DNA of 64,000 nt from Hydrogenophaga sp. (GTDB lineage Bacteria > Pseudomonadota > Gammaproteobacteria > Burkholderiales > Burkholderiaceae_C), in contig JACVCO010000006.1 of the NCBI GenBank assembly GCA_016741995.1, positions 146,363 to 210,362 of the forward strand, written 5' to 3'. A program made the translations under genes and the position numbers. Positions 8,939 to 18,080 of this stretch are shown one piece after another (position 1 is the stretch's first letter; each line of letters starts with the position of its first letter). The notes below the pieces were generated by a model. That model was not told the DNA's origin. It did not search any database and saw nothing but the letters and a program-made list of their open reading frames with translations.

Positions 8939-10408
8939 CTAGTGGGCGACCGCATCAAAGGCCACGCGCACGCACAGGCCACGGCCCTGCGCCCCTTCGG
9001 CGAACTGAAGTTGCGTGCGGTGCACCCTGGCGATGCCGTCGGCGATGGCCAGGCCCAGGCCATGCCCGCCCGCGGGCGCGCCGGGCACGCGATAGAAGCG
9101 TTGCAGCACGCGCTCGCGCTCCGCCACCGGAATGCCGGGGCCATCGTCTTCCACCTCGATCCAGACCCGTGGCCCCTCGGGGGTGTCACCCTGCCCGCAG
9201 CGCAGCGTGACGTGGCCGTGCGCGGGCGTGTACTTGATCGCGTTGTCGACGAGGTTGATCAGCAGCTCGCGCAGCAACCAGGTGTGGCCGCGCGTCTGGG
9301 CCGGCATCACCTCCAGCCCGAGGTCGATGCGGCGCGCGCTCGCCGCGTCGAGGAACTTGGCGAGCAGGCTTTCGCAGAGTTCGGCGAGATCGATCTGCTC
9401 GATCACGCCGTCGTCGTCGCGCAGCGCGTCGGTGCGCGAGAGCGCGAGCAGCTGGTTGGCCAGCTGCGTGGTGTTGCGCGTCGCGTCGCGCAGGCGCAGC
9501 ACCTGCTCGGCCCGCAGGCTCAACAGATCGCCAACGCCGATGCTGCGGGCCGCCTGGGCCCAGGCCTCCACCTGCGCCTGCAGCCCGGCCAGCGGCGTGC
9601 GCAGCTGGTGCGCAGCATCGGCCACGAAGCGGCGTTGCGCCTCGCTCTGTTCGTTGACGCGAGCGAACAGGCGGTTGAGTGCTGCCACCAGCGGGCGCAC
9701 CTCGGCCGGGGTCTGGCGGTCGTCGATCGGGCTCAGGTCGCGCGGCGAGCGGCGCTCCACCGCCTGCTTGAGGTCGATCAGCGGTTGCAGCGCGCGCGAG
9801 ACGCCCCAGCTCAGCACCGCCGCGGCCACGGCGAACAACAACAGGTTGGGCAGGAGCACGCGCAGCAGCACGTTGCGCACCCATTGCTGGCGCGCGTCGC
9901 TGCCATCGGCCAGCATGACGATGAGCTCGCCCGCCTCGGTGTCCATGCGCTGCGCCACCACACGGTGTGTGACGCCCTCCTCGACCACGCTCACGAACTC
10001 CGGGGCTTCGGTGGCGGGCAACAGCGTGGGCAGCCAGGTCGGGCCCACGAGTTGCTGCCCCTGGGCGTTGAAGACACCGAGCGCGGCATAGCCCTCGCGG
10101 TCGGCGAGGAACTCCTGGATGGGCGGCGCCATGAGCAACGCGAGATCGGCCACCAGCGGAGGCCCCCCCGGGCCAATGCCGATGCCCAGACCGGGGTCGG
10201 TCTCGGCCAGACCGTCGGCGCCCTTGCGCGCGATGCGCGACACCACCACCGAGTCGGCCAGCATCGGCACCAGGCGCTGCAGGCGCTGGTCTTGTTGCAG
10301 GGCAGCGGTGCCTGCGCTCTGGTAATGGAAGAAGACGCTGAACGCGCCGATCAGTGCGATGGTGGCCAGCAGCGTGACCAGCAGGCGGCGGCGCAGGCCG
10401 CCGATCAT
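8939..10408 (-). CDS. Sensor histidine kinase (TctE/QseC-like)
   Basis: Inner-membrane kinase of 489 residues. A transmembrane helix at about 9-28 is followed by a periplasmic domain of about 150 residues resembling the two-component kinase N-terminal (2CSK_N) domain of TctE. A second helix lies at about 183-203, then a HAMP-like linker. The H-box FVADAAHQLRTPLAG carries phospho-acceptor His267, followed by N-box ELLINLVDNAIKYT and G-boxes DDGPGI and GHGLGLAI. ATG 10408 gives a standard membrane start; ATG 10447 would overlap the response regulator by 20 bases. The pair overlaps or abuts, so they are one operon. TctE relatives respond to tricarboxylates, but the ligand here is unknown. Confidence 0.88.
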   Translation of the reverse strand: MIGGLRRRLLVTLLATIALIGAFSVFFHYQSAGTAALQQDQRLQRLVPMLADSVVVSRIARKGADGLAETDPGLGIGIGPGGPPLVADLALLMAPPIQEFLADREGYAALGVFNAQGQQLVGPTWLPTLLPATEAPEFVSVVEEGVTHRVVAQRMDTEAGELIVMLADGSDARQQWVRNVLLRVLLPNLLLFAVAAAVLSWGVSRALQPLIDLKQAVERRSPRDLSPIDDRQTPAEVRPLVAALNRLFARVNEQSEAQRRFVADAAHQLRTPLAGLQAQVEAWAQAARSIGVGDLLSLRAEQVLRLRDATRNTTQLANQLLALSRTDALRDDDGVIEQIDLAELCESLLAKFLDAASARRIDLGLEVMPAQTRGHTWLLRELLINLVDNAIKYTPAHGHVTLRCGQGDTPEGPRVWIEVEDDGPGIPVAERERVLQRFYRVPGAPAGGHGLGLAIADGIARVHRTQLQFAEGAQGRGLCVRVAFDAVAH

Positions 10409-10427
10409 GTCGCGCGCGCCGCCGCCC

Positions 10428-11111
10428 TCAATCCTCGGCAGGGGCATCGGCGCACTCCAGGCGGTAACCGAAGCCGCGAACGGACCGCAACCGGATGCCC
10501 GCGGGTTCGAGCTTGGCGCGCAGACGCGAGACGTAGACCTCGATGGCGTTGGGCGTGATTTCCTTGTCCCAGCCCGTGAGCGCGGCCAGCAGCTTGTCCT
10601 TGGCGGCGGGCTTGGGCGCTTGCAGCAGCATGTATTCGAGCACCGTCCACTCGCGAGGGCCGAGTTCGAGCGGCTGGCCGGCGAGCGTGGCGCGGCGCTG
10701 TGCGGTGTCCATTTCCAGCGTGCCGAAGCCCAGCACCGCGGTGGTGGCGGCCTGCGAGCGGCGCAACAGCGCGCGCAACCGCGCCAACAGCTCGGGCAAC
10801 TCGAAGGGCTTGACCATGTAGTCGTCGGCGCCGAGATCCAGCCCCTGCACGCGATCGCGCAACGCATCGCGCGCGGTAAGGATGAGCACCGGCATGGCCA
10901 GGCCGCGCGCGCGCACGCGCCGCGTGAGCTCCAGCCCGTCCACGCCGGGCAGGCCGATGTCGAGGATGGCGGCGTCGAAGCTGTCCCTGTCGAGCGCCTG
11001 TTCGGCGCGCTCGGCACTGCCCACCCAATCGACCATGTAGCCGGCGTCGCTCAAGCCCAGCTTGATGCCGCTGGCGACCATGAGGTCGTCTTCGACGAGC
11101 AGCAGGCGCAT
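10428..11111 (-). CDS. OmpR/PhoB-family response regulator (TctD/QseB-like)
   Basis: DNA-binding response regulator of 227 residues. The receiver has the acidic pair Asp8-Asp9, phospho-acceptor Asp51 (AILDIGLPG), a Thr switch in LILTARD and the conserved Lys in DDYMVKPF. Residues about 125-222 form the winged-helix output domain, with the recognition segment TPNAIEVYVSRLRAKL and closing wing IRSVRGFGYRLE-like sequence. The gene starts 4 bases after the argB stop and precedes its kinase, so argB, regulator and kinase share a transcript. Targets are not visible here; members of this group often regulate transporters or envelope genes. Confidence 0.9.
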   Translation of the reverse strand: MRLLLVEDDLMVASGIKLGLSDAGYMVDWVGSAERAEQALDRDSFDAAILDIGLPGVDGLELTRRVRARGLAMPVLILTARDALRDRVQGLDLGADDYMVKPFELPELLARLRALLRRSQAATTAVLGFGTLEMDTAQRRATLAGQPLELGPREWTVLEYMLLQAPKPAAKDKLLAALTGWDKEITPNAIEVYVSRLRAKLEPAGIRLRSVRGFGYRLECADAPAED

Positions 11112-11115
11112 GGGT

Positions 11116-12015
11116 TCAGCGGGAACGGATCATGGTGCCGAAAGGCTCGTTGCCGAGAACTTCCAGCAAGAGCGCGTGCGGCACGCGGCCGTCGATGATG
11201 TGCACCGCGTTCACGCCACTCTTGGCCGCGTCCAGCGCGCCGGCGATCTTGGGGATCATCCCGCCGGAGATGGTGCCGTCGGCCACCAGCTCGTCGATGC
11301 GCCGCGGCGTGAGCTCGGTGAGGAGCTGCATCTCCTTGTCGAGCACCCCGCGGATGTTGGTGAGCATGAGCAGTTTCTCGGCCTGCAGCACGGTGGCCAG
11401 CTTGGCGGCCACCACGTCGGCGTTGATGTTGTAGCTCTCGTTCTGTTCGCCGAAGCCGATCGGGCTGACCACCGGGATGAACTGGTCGTCCTGCAGGGCC
11501 TTCACCACCGCGGGGTCGACGCCCACGATGTCGCCGACCTGGCCCACATCGTGCTCGCGCGCCGGATCGGCCTGGTCGGCCAGGCGCAGCTTGCGGGCGC
11601 GGATCATGGCGCCGTCGCGGCCGGTCAGGCCCACGGCCTTGCCGCCGGCCTGGTTGATCAGGCCCACGATGTCCTGCTGCACCTCACCCGCCAGCACCCA
11701 CTCCACCACTTCCATGGTCTCGGCGTCGGTCACGCGCATGCCCTGGATGAACTCGCCCTTCTTGCCCAGGCGCTTGAGCAGGGTCTCGATCTGCGGGCCG
11801 CCACCGTGCACCACCACCGGGTTGATGCCGACCAGCTTGAGCAGCACCACGTCCTCGGCGAAGTCCTGCTGCAGGGCCGGGTCCGTCATGGCGTTGCCGC
11901 CGTACTTGATGACCATGGTCTTGCCGTGGAACTGCCGGATGTAGGGCAGCGCCTGGGCCAGGATCTCGGCGCGGTCGCGCGGGGCGATGGTGGTGATGTC
12001 GGGAGCGGAAGACAT
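11116..12015 (-). CDS. argB: Acetylglutamate kinase
   Basis: Second enzyme of arginine biosynthesis, phosphorylating N-acetylglutamate with ATP; 299 residues. Signature blocks are VIKYGGNAM (phosphate-binding Lys), [37 protein letters not shown], and the C-terminal [23 protein letters not shown]. It is the amino acid kinase fold of the arginine-inhibited cyclic pathway type, judged from its extended N-terminal helix ([28 protein letters not shown]). I chose ATG 12015; an upstream in-frame TTG at 12039 is less likely. A -10-like TAGAAT lies at 12048-12053 on the minus strand. Linkage to a two-component pair and slmA looks conserved for the lineage rather than functional. Confidence 0.95.
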   Translation of the reverse strand: MSSAPDITTIAPRDRAEILAQALPYIRQFHGKTMVIKYGGNAMTDPALQQDFAEDVVLLKLVGINPVVVHGGGPQIETLLKRLGKKGEFIQGMRVTDAETMEVVEWVLAGEVQQDIVGLINQAGGKAVGLTGRDGAMIRARKLRLADQADPAREHDVGQVGDIVGVDPAVVKALQDDQFIPVVSPIGFGEQNESYNINADVVAAKLATVLQAEKLLMLTNIRGVLDKEMQLLTELTPRRIDELVADGTISGGMIPKIAGALDAAKSGVNAVHIIDGRVPHALLLEVLGNEPFGTMIRSR

Positions 12016-12067
12016 GCGCGGGCTTTCGGGTGAGGCCAAAAGCCCGGATTCTAGGGATGCGCGTGGC

Positions 12068-14053
12068 TCAGAAATGAATGCCGCGCATCATCTGCTGCAT
12101 CGCGATCGCCTCGGGCGACAGCTGCGGCTTCGCGCCCTTTTCGCCCTTCGCCGCCGCCGAGTCGGGGAACATGCGAAAGCTCGTGTTCATCACGATCTGC
12201 GCGATGCGCGGCACCAGTGCATGCATCACCTGGCCGGTGATGCCCAGGCGCGTGGCGATGCGCACCGGTTTGTCGATGCACGCCTGCGCGATCATGTCGG
12301 CGGCCTCTTCGGGCGCCAGCGTGGGCACGTTGTTGTAGATCTTGGTCGGCGCGATCATGGGCGTGCGCACCAGCGGCATGTTGATCGTGGTGAAGGTGAT
12401 GCCCTGGTCGGCGAACTCGCTCGAAGCGCAACGCGTCCACGCGTCCAGCGCGGCCTTGCTGGCCACATAGGCGCTGAAGCGCGGCGCGTTGGTGAGCACG
12501 CCGATGGAGCTGATGTTGACCACATGCCCCTTGCGCCGCTGCACCATGCCGGGCAACAGGCCCATGGTCACGCGCAGGCAGCCGAAGTAGTTGAGCTGCA
12601 TGGTGCGTTCGAAATCGTGGAAGCGGTCGTAGCTGCCTTCGATGGCGCGGCGGATCGAGCGGCCCGCGTTGTTGATGAGGAAATCCACGCCACCGTGGTT
12701 CTGCACCAGCAATTGCACGAAGCGGTCGCAGTCGGTCATGTCGGCGATGTCGGCCGGGTAGGCGATGAACTGGTAGCCCTTCTGCTTCGCTTCCTTGCAG
12801 GCCTCGTCGAGCTTGTCCTGGTCGCGCCCGCAGATCACGGTGATGGCACCCGCCTCGGCAAAGGTGTGCGCCGCCGCCAGGCCGATGCCCGAGCTGCCGC
12901 CGGTGATCAGCACCACCTTGCCGGCCACCGTGCCACGCAGGCTGCGGTCGCGGTGCAGATCGGGGTCGAGGTGGCGTTCCCAGTAATCCCACAGGCGCCA
13001 GGCGTAGTCCTTGAGATTGGGGCATTCGATGCCGCTGCCCTTGAGCGCAGCCAGCGTGCCGCGGCAGTCGAAGCGTGTGGGGTAGTTGACGAAGGTGAGC
13101 ATGTCCTCGGGCAGGCCCAGGTCCTTCATCACCGCGTCGCGCACGCGGCGCACCGGCGCCAGCGCCATCAGGCCCTTCTTCACGCTCCGGGGAATGAAGC
13201 CCAGCAGCGCGGCATTGACGAACAGGTTCATCTTGGGCGCGTGCGCGGCCTTGCTGAAGATGTCCAGCACATCGCCCACGCGGTAACCCACCGGGTCCAC
13301 CAGGTGGAAGCACTCGCCACCCTTGAGCTGCCCATGGCTGATGTGGTCGAGCGCGTTGACCACGAAATCCACCGGCACGATGTTGATGCGTCCGCCTTCG
13401 AGGCCGATGCTGGGCATCCACGGCGGCAGGATCTGGCGCATGCGCTGGATCAGCTTGAAGAAGTAGTACGGCCCGTCGATCTTGTCCATCTCGCCGCTCT
13501 GGCTGTCGCCCACCACCATCGCGGGGCGGTACACCGTCCAGGCCAGCTTGCCCTCGGCGCGCACGAGCTTCTCGCTCTCGTGCTTGGTCATGAAGTACGG
13601 GTGGTCGATGTTCTCGGCCTCGTCGAACATGTCCTCGCGGAACACGCCTTCGTACAGGCCGGCCGCGGCGATGGACGACACATGGTGGAAGTGCCCCGCG
13701 CCGATGGCCTTGGCGAAATCGACCGTGTTGCGCGTGCCGTCGATGTTCACGGCCACCTGGCTCTCCTCGTCCGCGCCGAGGTCGTACACCGCGGCCAGGT
13801 GGTAGAAGTGATCGATCTGGCCCTTGAGCGCCTTCACGTCGTCGGCCGCCACACCGAGCTTTTTCTCGGTGAGGTCACCGAACACCGGCACCGCGCGCGC
13901 CGGGCCCACGCCCCAGAACTCGCGCAAGCCCGCCACCTTGCCCTCGCTCTCCTTGCGGATGAGGAAGTGCACCACCGCGCCCTTGCGCTGCAGCAGTTTG
14001 CCCACGAGTCGCTTGCCGATGAAACCGGTGGCACCGGTGACGAAGTAATGCAT
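12068..14053 (-). CDS. Alcohol-forming fatty acyl-CoA reductase, two-domain (Maqu_2507-like)
   Basis: Protein of 661 residues with two short-chain reductase domains in tandem. The N-terminal extended-SDR domain has NAD(P) motif GATGFIG (7-13) and active-site YxxxK at Tyr153/Lys157. The C-terminal classical SDR domain (about 378-640) has GGSSGIG (385-391), NNAG and YVASK (Tyr529/Lys533). Length, order and long blocks ([53 protein letters not shown]) match the Marinobacter enzyme that reduces fatty acyl-CoA through aldehyde to fatty alcohol. AGGAG precedes ATG 14053. Fatty alcohol would feed the wax ester synthase at 27244. Another acyl or aldehyde substrate is possible, but the resemblance is strong. 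Confidence 0.85.
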   Translation of the reverse strand: MHYFVTGATGFIGKRLVGKLLQRKGAVVHFLIRKESEGKVAGLREFWGVGPARAVPVFGDLTEKKLGVAADDVKALKGQIDHFYHLAAVYDLGADEESQVAVNIDGTRNTVDFAKAIGAGHFHHVSSIAAAGLYEGVFREDMFDEAENIDHPYFMTKHESEKLVRAEGKLAWTVYRPAMVVGDSQSGEMDKIDGPYYFFKLIQRMRQILPPWMPSIGLEGGRINIVPVDFVVNALDHISHGQLKGGECFHLVDPVGYRVGDVLDIFSKAAHAPKMNLFVNAALLGFIPRSVKKGLMALAPVRRVRDAVMKDLGLPEDMLTFVNYPTRFDCRGTLAALKGSGIECPNLKDYAWRLWDYWERHLDPDLHRDRSLRGTVAGKVVLITGGSSGIGLAAAHTFAEAGAITVICGRDQDKLDEACKEAKQKGYQFIAYPADIADMTDCDRFVQLLVQNHGGVDFLINNAGRSIRRAIEGSYDRFHDFERTMQLNYFGCLRVTMGLLPGMVQRRKGHVVNISSIGVLTNAPRFSAYVASKAALDAWTRCASSEFADQGITFTTINMPLVRTPMIAPTKIYNNVPTLAPEEAADMIAQACIDKPVRIATRLGITGQVMHALVPRIAQIVMNTSFRMFPDSAAAKGEKGAKPQLSPEAIAMQQMMRGIHF

Positions 14054-14257
14054 GAAGTCGCTCCTGATCGGATGGGTTCGGGTCGCCAGAGATTCTGTTG
14101 CAGCCGATCGGCCGGCCCATTCCGCAGAAACCCGCGTGCGGTGCAACAACGTCTAGTCGCGCTTCCCTACACAGGGGCCGCGCACGCGGCGAACATGCGC
14201 AGCCATGGCGGCAACGGCCGCCTGCCCGCAGTGACCCAATCCACAGGAGCCCGCAGC

Positions 14258-14791
14258 ATGGTCAAGAAGATCTCCAAGGGCGGCAGCGCCGCCAAGTCCG
14301 CCAAATCCGCGTCCAACGGCGCCTCGCCCCTGGCCGGCGCCATCAAGGATTCGGCCCAGCAGATCTGGCTGGCCGGCCTGGGCGCGTTCGCCAAGGCGCA
14401 GGAAGAAGGGGGCAAGGCCTTCGAGACCCTGGTGAAGGAAGGCCTGTCGATCCAGCGCAAGACCCAGTCCGTGGCCGAAGAGCGCATCAACGAGGCCACC
14501 AGCCGCGTGAGCAGCATGGCCAACGAGATCCAGAGCAAGGCCGCGGGCCAGTGGGACAAGCTGGAAAGCCTGTTCGAAGAGCGCGTGGCCAAGGCGCTCG
14601 GCAAACTCGGCGTGCCCTCGGCGCGCGACGTGGACGCGCTGATGGAGCGCATCGACGCGCTCAACGCGCAGGTGCTCAAACTCGGTGGCGTGGGCGTGAC
14701 GGCCACCAAGCCGGCCCGCAAGGCCCCCGCGAAAAAAGCCGCCACCAAGCGCGCGCCGGCCAAAAAGGCAGCGGCGAAGAAGGCCGCCTGA
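14258..14791 (+). CDS. Phasin-like PHA granule-associated protein (PhaF/PhaI type)
   Basis: Protein of 177 residues expected on the surface of polyhydroxyalkanoate granules. Residues about 25-140 form the phasin part: an IWLAGLGAFAKAQEEGGKAFETLVKEG segment, then amphipathic helices and a short heptad stretch (VDALMERIDALNAQVLKL). The C-terminal 27 residues are an Ala/Lys/Pro tail (KKAATKRAPAKKAAAKKAA type) resembling histone H1, as in Pseudomonas PhaF, where it binds DNA and helps share granules between daughter cells. CAGGAG precedes ATG 14258. It heads a probable operon with the patatin and PhaD-like genes and is divergent from the acyl-CoA reductase. Confidence 0.85.
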   Translation: MVKKISKGGSAAKSAKSASNGASPLAGAIKDSAQQIWLAGLGAFAKAQEEGGKAFETLVKEGLSIQRKTQSVAEERINEATSRVSSMANEIQSKAAGQWDKLESLFEERVAKALGKLGVPSARDVDALMERIDALNAQVLKLGGVGVTATKPARKAPAKKAATKRAPAKKAAAKKAA

Positions 14792-14830
14792 GCCTGCTGC
14801 GTTGCAGCAGGCCTGAGCGGGGCCGCGCCC

Positions 14831-14836
14831 TACACT
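14831..14836 (+). promoter_or_regulatory. -10-like element 7 bases before the patatin gene start
   Basis: TACACT lies 7 bases upstream of ATG 14844 with no Shine-Dalgarno sequence between. Transcription from it would begin at or next to the start codon, giving a leaderless mRNA independent of the phasin transcript. Confidence 0.4.
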
Positions 14837-14843
14837 CGGCCGC

Positions 14844-16049
14844 ATGACCCGAACCCGCCCCACCGCCACCACGGCACCCCGCATCGCGCTGGCCCTGGCC
14901 GGCGGCGGCCCGCTGGGCGCCATCTACGAAGTCGGCGCGCTGTGCGCGCTCGACGACACGTTGGAGGGCCTGGACCTCAACGCCTGCGGGCACTACGTGG
15001 GCGTGTCGGCGGGTGGCTTCATCGCCGCGGCGCTGGCCAACGGCATCACGCCGCGCGAGCTCTGCGAATCCTTCATCGAAGGCCGCCCGCGGATCGACGG
15101 CTTCGACCCCGCCTGGCTGATGCGCCCGGCGTGGGGCGAGTTCGCGCAGCGCCTGCGCGCGCTGCCGCAGCTGGCGGGGGGTGCGGCCTGGGCCTGGCTG
15201 GTGCACGGCAAGGCCTTCACCCAGGCCATCGAACGCCTGGGCGCGGCGCTGCCCACCGGGGTGTTCGACAACGAGGCCATCCACGCCGAGATCGAGCGGC
15301 TGTTCACCCGCCCCGGGCGCACCAACGATTTCCGCGAACTCAAGGCGCGCCTCACGCTGGTGGCCACCGCGCTCGACACCGGCGAGGCCGCACCCTTCGG
15401 CCAGCCGGGCTGGGACCACGTGCCCATCTCGCGCGCCATCCAGGCCAGCGCTGCGTTGCCCGGCCTGTTCCCGCCGGTGCACATCGATGGCCGGCACTAC
15501 GTGGACGGCGCGCTCAAGAAAACACTGCACGCCACGGTGGCGCTCGACGAAGGCGTGGACCTGCTGCTGTGCGTGAACCCGCTGGTGCCCTACCACGCCT
15601 CGCCCGAGGCCACGCACGAGGGCCGCATCCCCGCGCTGGTGGAGGGCGGCCTGCCGGTGGTGATGAGCCAGACCTTCCGCTCGATGATCCATTCGCGGCT
15701 GGAGCTCGGCTTCAAGCACTACGAGCGCAACTACCCGAACACCGACATCGTGCTGATCGAACCCGACCAGCGCGACGCCGAGCTGTTCTTTGCCAACACC
15801 TTCAGCTACCGCCAGCGCCGCGAGATGGCCGAGCACGCCTACCAGCAGACGCGCGCACTGCTCAAGCTGCGCGCCGGCCGGCTGGCGCCGCAGCTTGCGC
15901 GCCACGGCATCAGCATCGACCACGCCGCACTGGCCGACCCGCAGCGCCGCCTGATCGACACGCGCATGAAACCCGCCGACAGCGCCGTGGCCGCGCGCCT
16001 GCACCGCGTGCTCGACGATCTGCAGCGGCGCCTGCCGCACGCCGCCTGA
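14844..16049 (+). CDS. Patatin-like phospholipase / lipase
   Basis: Ser-Asp dyad lipid acyl hydrolase of 401 residues. The glycine-rich oxyanion loop is AGGGPLG (19-25), the nucleophile elbow GVSAG places Ser55, and the DGA motif gives Asp221. The C-terminal 130 residues (QTFRSMIHSRLELGFKHYERNYPNTDIVLIEPDQRDAELFF and onward) are typical of a bacterial patatin subgroup. No signal peptide is visible, so a cytoplasmic or inclusion-surface location is expected. It lies between a phasin gene and a PhaD-like regulator gene, suggesting action on storage lipid or granule phospholipid. This is inference: no PHA depolymerase lipase box is present. Confidence 0.85.
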   Translation: MTRTRPTATTAPRIALALAGGGPLGAIYEVGALCALDDTLEGLDLNACGHYVGVSAGGFIAAALANGITPRELCESFIEGRPRIDGFDPAWLMRPAWGEFAQRLRALPQLAGGAAWAWLVHGKAFTQAIERLGAALPTGVFDNEAIHAEIERLFTRPGRTNDFRELKARLTLVATALDTGEAAPFGQPGWDHVPISRAIQASAALPGLFPPVHIDGRHYVDGALKKTLHATVALDEGVDLLLCVNPLVPYHASPEATHEGRIPALVEGGLPVVMSQTFRSMIHSRLELGFKHYERNYPNTDIVLIEPDQRDAELFFANTFSYRQRREMAEHAYQQTRALLKLRAGRLAPQLARHGISIDHAALADPQRRLIDTRMKPADSAVAARLHRVLDDLQRRLPHAA

Positions 16050-16063
16050 GGCGCAACGGGTCC

Positions 16064-16717
16064 ATGGCCAAGAAAGCCCCGCGCCGCACGGCCGAGCGCA
16101 TCCTCGAAACCACGCTCGACCTGTTCAATCGCTTCGGCGAACCCAACGTCTCCACCACGCTGATCTCGGCCGAGCTCGGCATCAGCCCGGGCAACCTGTA
16201 CTACCACTACCCGGCGAAAGACGAGCTCATCAACTCGCTGTTCGAGCGCTACGAGCGCGCGCTGGGCGAACTGCTGGGCGCGGCCGACGGCGTGCGCAAC
16301 GTGGAAGACGCCTGGTTCTTCCTGCACTCGCTGTTCGAGCGCATCTGGGAATACCGCTTCCTCTACCGCGACCTGAACGACCTGCTGTCGAAGAACCGCC
16401 TGCTGGAGACGCGCTTCCAGGCACTGCTGGCGGCCAAGACGCGCGCGGTGCGCGGCCTGCTCGGCGGCCTGGGCCGCGCGGGCGCGGTGCAGATCGACAG
16501 CCGCGAGGTGGAACCCACGGCCGACAGCATGGTGGTGCTCATCACCTACTGGCTGAGCTACGAATACGTGCGCGACCCGCGGCGCGCGCTGGAGCCGGAG
16601 CAGGCGCAGAGTGCCTTGCTGCGGGGTGCCCAGCATGTGTTGCATCAATTGGCGCCGTACCTGGAGCCGGCGCAGCGGCAGCACCTGATGGGGCTGTCTT
16701 CGGCGTACCAGCGCTGA
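16064..16717 (+). CDS. phaD: TetR family regulator, PhaD-like
   Basis: Regulator of 217 residues. The DNA-binding domain (residues about 8-60) contains ILETTLDLFNRFGEPNVSTTLISAELGISPGNLYYHYPAKDELI, strikingly like Pseudomonas PhaD (LFNQQGEPNVST, ELGISPGNLYYHF). The ligand domain has a similar WFFLHSLFERIWEYRFLYRDLNDLLSKN block, matching the PhaD segment that precedes its effector pocket. PhaD activates pha genes in response to an intermediate of PHA or fatty acid metabolism. It starts 14 bases after the patatin stop, so phasin, patatin and regulator probably form one unit. The symbol rests on resemblance, and the PHA synthase genes are not in this window. Confidence 0.75.
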   Translation: MAKKAPRRTAERILETTLDLFNRFGEPNVSTTLISAELGISPGNLYYHYPAKDELINSLFERYERALGELLGAADGVRNVEDAWFFLHSLFERIWEYRFLYRDLNDLLSKNRLLETRFQALLAAKTRAVRGLLGGLGRAGAVQIDSREVEPTADSMVVLITYWLSYEYVRDPRRALEPEQAQSALLRGAQHVLHQLAPYLEPAQRQHLMGLSSAYQR

Positions 16718-16742
16718 CTGTTTGCCTGCTTTTGTGGCGGGT

Positions 16743-16764
16743 GTGTCAGGCAACTTGCCGACAC
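16743..16764. repeat. Nested inverted repeat upstream of the hydrolase-LuxR regulator gene
   Basis: GTGTC-a-GGCAA-c-TTGCC-GACAC: two nested 5-base inverted repeats around one centre, 126 bases upstream of ATG 16891 and 26 bases after the PhaD-like stop. It may be an operator of the downstream regulator or a weak terminator; no T-run follows. Confidence 0.35.
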
Positions 16765-16890
16765 CAGCCCCGAACCTGACGTGCTTGCGTGGGGCGGTTT
16801 TGGCAGTAGAGTCGGGCGGAAGGCTGGATGCAGAAACACCGCAGCGATGGGTCGGCCCGGCTGACGCATGGTGGGCCAGGAAGGAACTCT

Positions 16891-17961
16891 ATGGGGCAAG
16901 CGCGCGACATCGAGTTCGTCTCGTCTCGGGACGGGGTCCAGCTCGCCACCGCGTGCTACGGCGCGGGGCCGGCGTTGATCAAGGCGGCAACGTGGCTTAC
17001 GCACATTGAACGCGCCGCCCCCGGAACGATCCAGCAGGCGCTGATCGACGAGTTCGCTCCCCGATTCAGCTACGTCGAATACGACACGCGCGGCTGCGGC
17101 CTGTCGCAGCGCCGGGTGGATGACCTGTCCTTCGAGGCCTGGGTGCACGACCTGGAGGCCGTGGCCGACGCACACGGCCGCAAGCCGTTCACGCTGCTGG
17201 GCTTCACCTGTGCGGCCGGCGTGGCGGTGGAATACGCGGCCAGGCATCCCGAGCGCGTGAGCCGGCTGATCCTGTTCGGCGGGTTCGCGACCTCGTATCA
17301 CAGCACCAGCCATCCCGATCCGGCGATTCGCCGCGAAGGCGACCTGATGATCGAGCTGGCCGAGCTGGGGTGGGGCAACAGTTCGCCCGCGTTCCGACAG
17401 GTCTTCGTCTCGCGCTTCCTGCCCACGGCCACGCAGGCGCAGTGGATGGCCTTCGACGAGGTGCAGCGCACGACGGCGACTCCCGACGTGGCAGTGCGCT
17501 ATCTGCGGGCGATGTATGGCATGAACGTCAAGCAATCGGCTGCGCGGGTGCGCTGCCCGACGCTGGTGCTGCATCCGAAGGACGACGAGATGGTCAGCTT
17601 CAAGCAGGGGCGCCGTCTTGCATCGCTCATTCCCGGCGCGCGCTTCGTGCCGCTGGAGGGCCGCAACCACATCCCGTTCCCCGACGAGCCTGCCTGGGAA
17701 GGCTTTGTGCGGGAGACCCGTCGCTTCCTCGGCACGAACGACGAGCCGACCGGGCGCGCCGAGATCCGCTTGACCGAACGCCAGCTGGAGGTGCTGCGCC
17801 GGATCTCGGTCGGCCAGTCCGACAAGCAGATCGCTGCGGCGCTGGGGCTGAGCCCACGCACCGTGGAGATGCACGCGGCGCGAGCCCTGCAGGCGCTCGG
17901 CTGCCGAACCCGCGCCGAGGCGGTTCGGCGCGCGTCCGAGCGCCACATGTTCGTGGCCTGA
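16891..17961 (+). CDS. LuxR-type regulator with an alpha/beta-hydrolase sensor domain (serine nucleophile replaced)
   Basis: Fusion of 356 residues: an alpha/beta-hydrolase fold at about 9-280 and a LuxR/FixJ helix-turn-helix at about 296-350 (LTERQLEVLRRISVGQSDKQIAAALGLSPRTVEMH). The nucleophile elbow, normally G-x-S-x-G, reads GFTCA, so Thr106 stands where the serine should be. The downstream acid (HPKDDE) and His (GRNHIPFP) positions are kept. This suggests a ligand-binding rather than hydrolytic domain. GGAAGGA precedes ATG 16891, which I prefer over an upstream ATG at 16828 with no ribosome site. It probably controls the thioesterase-oxidoreductase pair that follows, separated from it by strong dyads. 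Confidence 0.85.
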   Translation: MGQARDIEFVSSRDGVQLATACYGAGPALIKAATWLTHIERAAPGTIQQALIDEFAPRFSYVEYDTRGCGLSQRRVDDLSFEAWVHDLEAVADAHGRKPFTLLGFTCAAGVAVEYAARHPERVSRLILFGGFATSYHSTSHPDPAIRREGDLMIELAELGWGNSSPAFRQVFVSRFLPTATQAQWMAFDEVQRTTATPDVAVRYLRAMYGMNVKQSAARVRCPTLVLHPKDDEMVSFKQGRRLASLIPGARFVPLEGRNHIPFPDEPAWEGFVRETRRFLGTNDEPTGRAEIRLTERQLEVLRRISVGQSDKQIAAALGLSPRTVEMHAARALQALGCRTRAEAVRRASERHMFVA

Positions 17962-17974
17962 AGCTCCACCGCCC

Positions 17975-18028
17975 TACCGGGATGCCCCGGTATCCGACAG
18001 GCCGACTACCGTAGTCGGCCGACTGTCG
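17975..18028. promoter_or_regulatory. Cluster of perfect inverted repeats, probable operator region
   Basis: Three dyads lie between the regulator and the thioesterase gene. TACCGGG-ATGC-CCCGGTA spans 17975-17992. A perfect 9-base repeat GCCGACTAC-c-GTAGTCGGC spans 18001-18019. Outer arms CGACAG (17995-18000) and CTGTCG (18023-18028) flank it. No T-run follows, so an operator is more likely than a terminator. It sits 53-106 bases before the thioesterase start. Confidence 0.55.
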
Positions 18029-18080
18029 CTCGCGCGGTGATCCGTCACAGACTCGCGGCACGAAAACTGCGGAGAACGAC

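Noticed and set aside
8939..11017. A single 692-residue minus-strand frame joining histidine kinase to upstream sequence
   Set aside because: The first 190 residues are an out-of-frame reading of the response regulator gene. The kinase begins at 10408, or at 10447 at most.
10428..12015. Arginine-sensing role for the two-component pair next to argB
   Set aside because: Adjacency is the only support. The kinase has a TctE-like periplasmic domain and nothing indicates arginine as ligand.
14700..14790. Tandem DNA repeat at the phasin 3' end
   Set aside because: It reflects the Ala/Lys/Pro codon composition of a PhaF-type tail; the similar tail at 26814-26859 is also low-complexity protein. It is not a mobile or CRISPR-like repeat.
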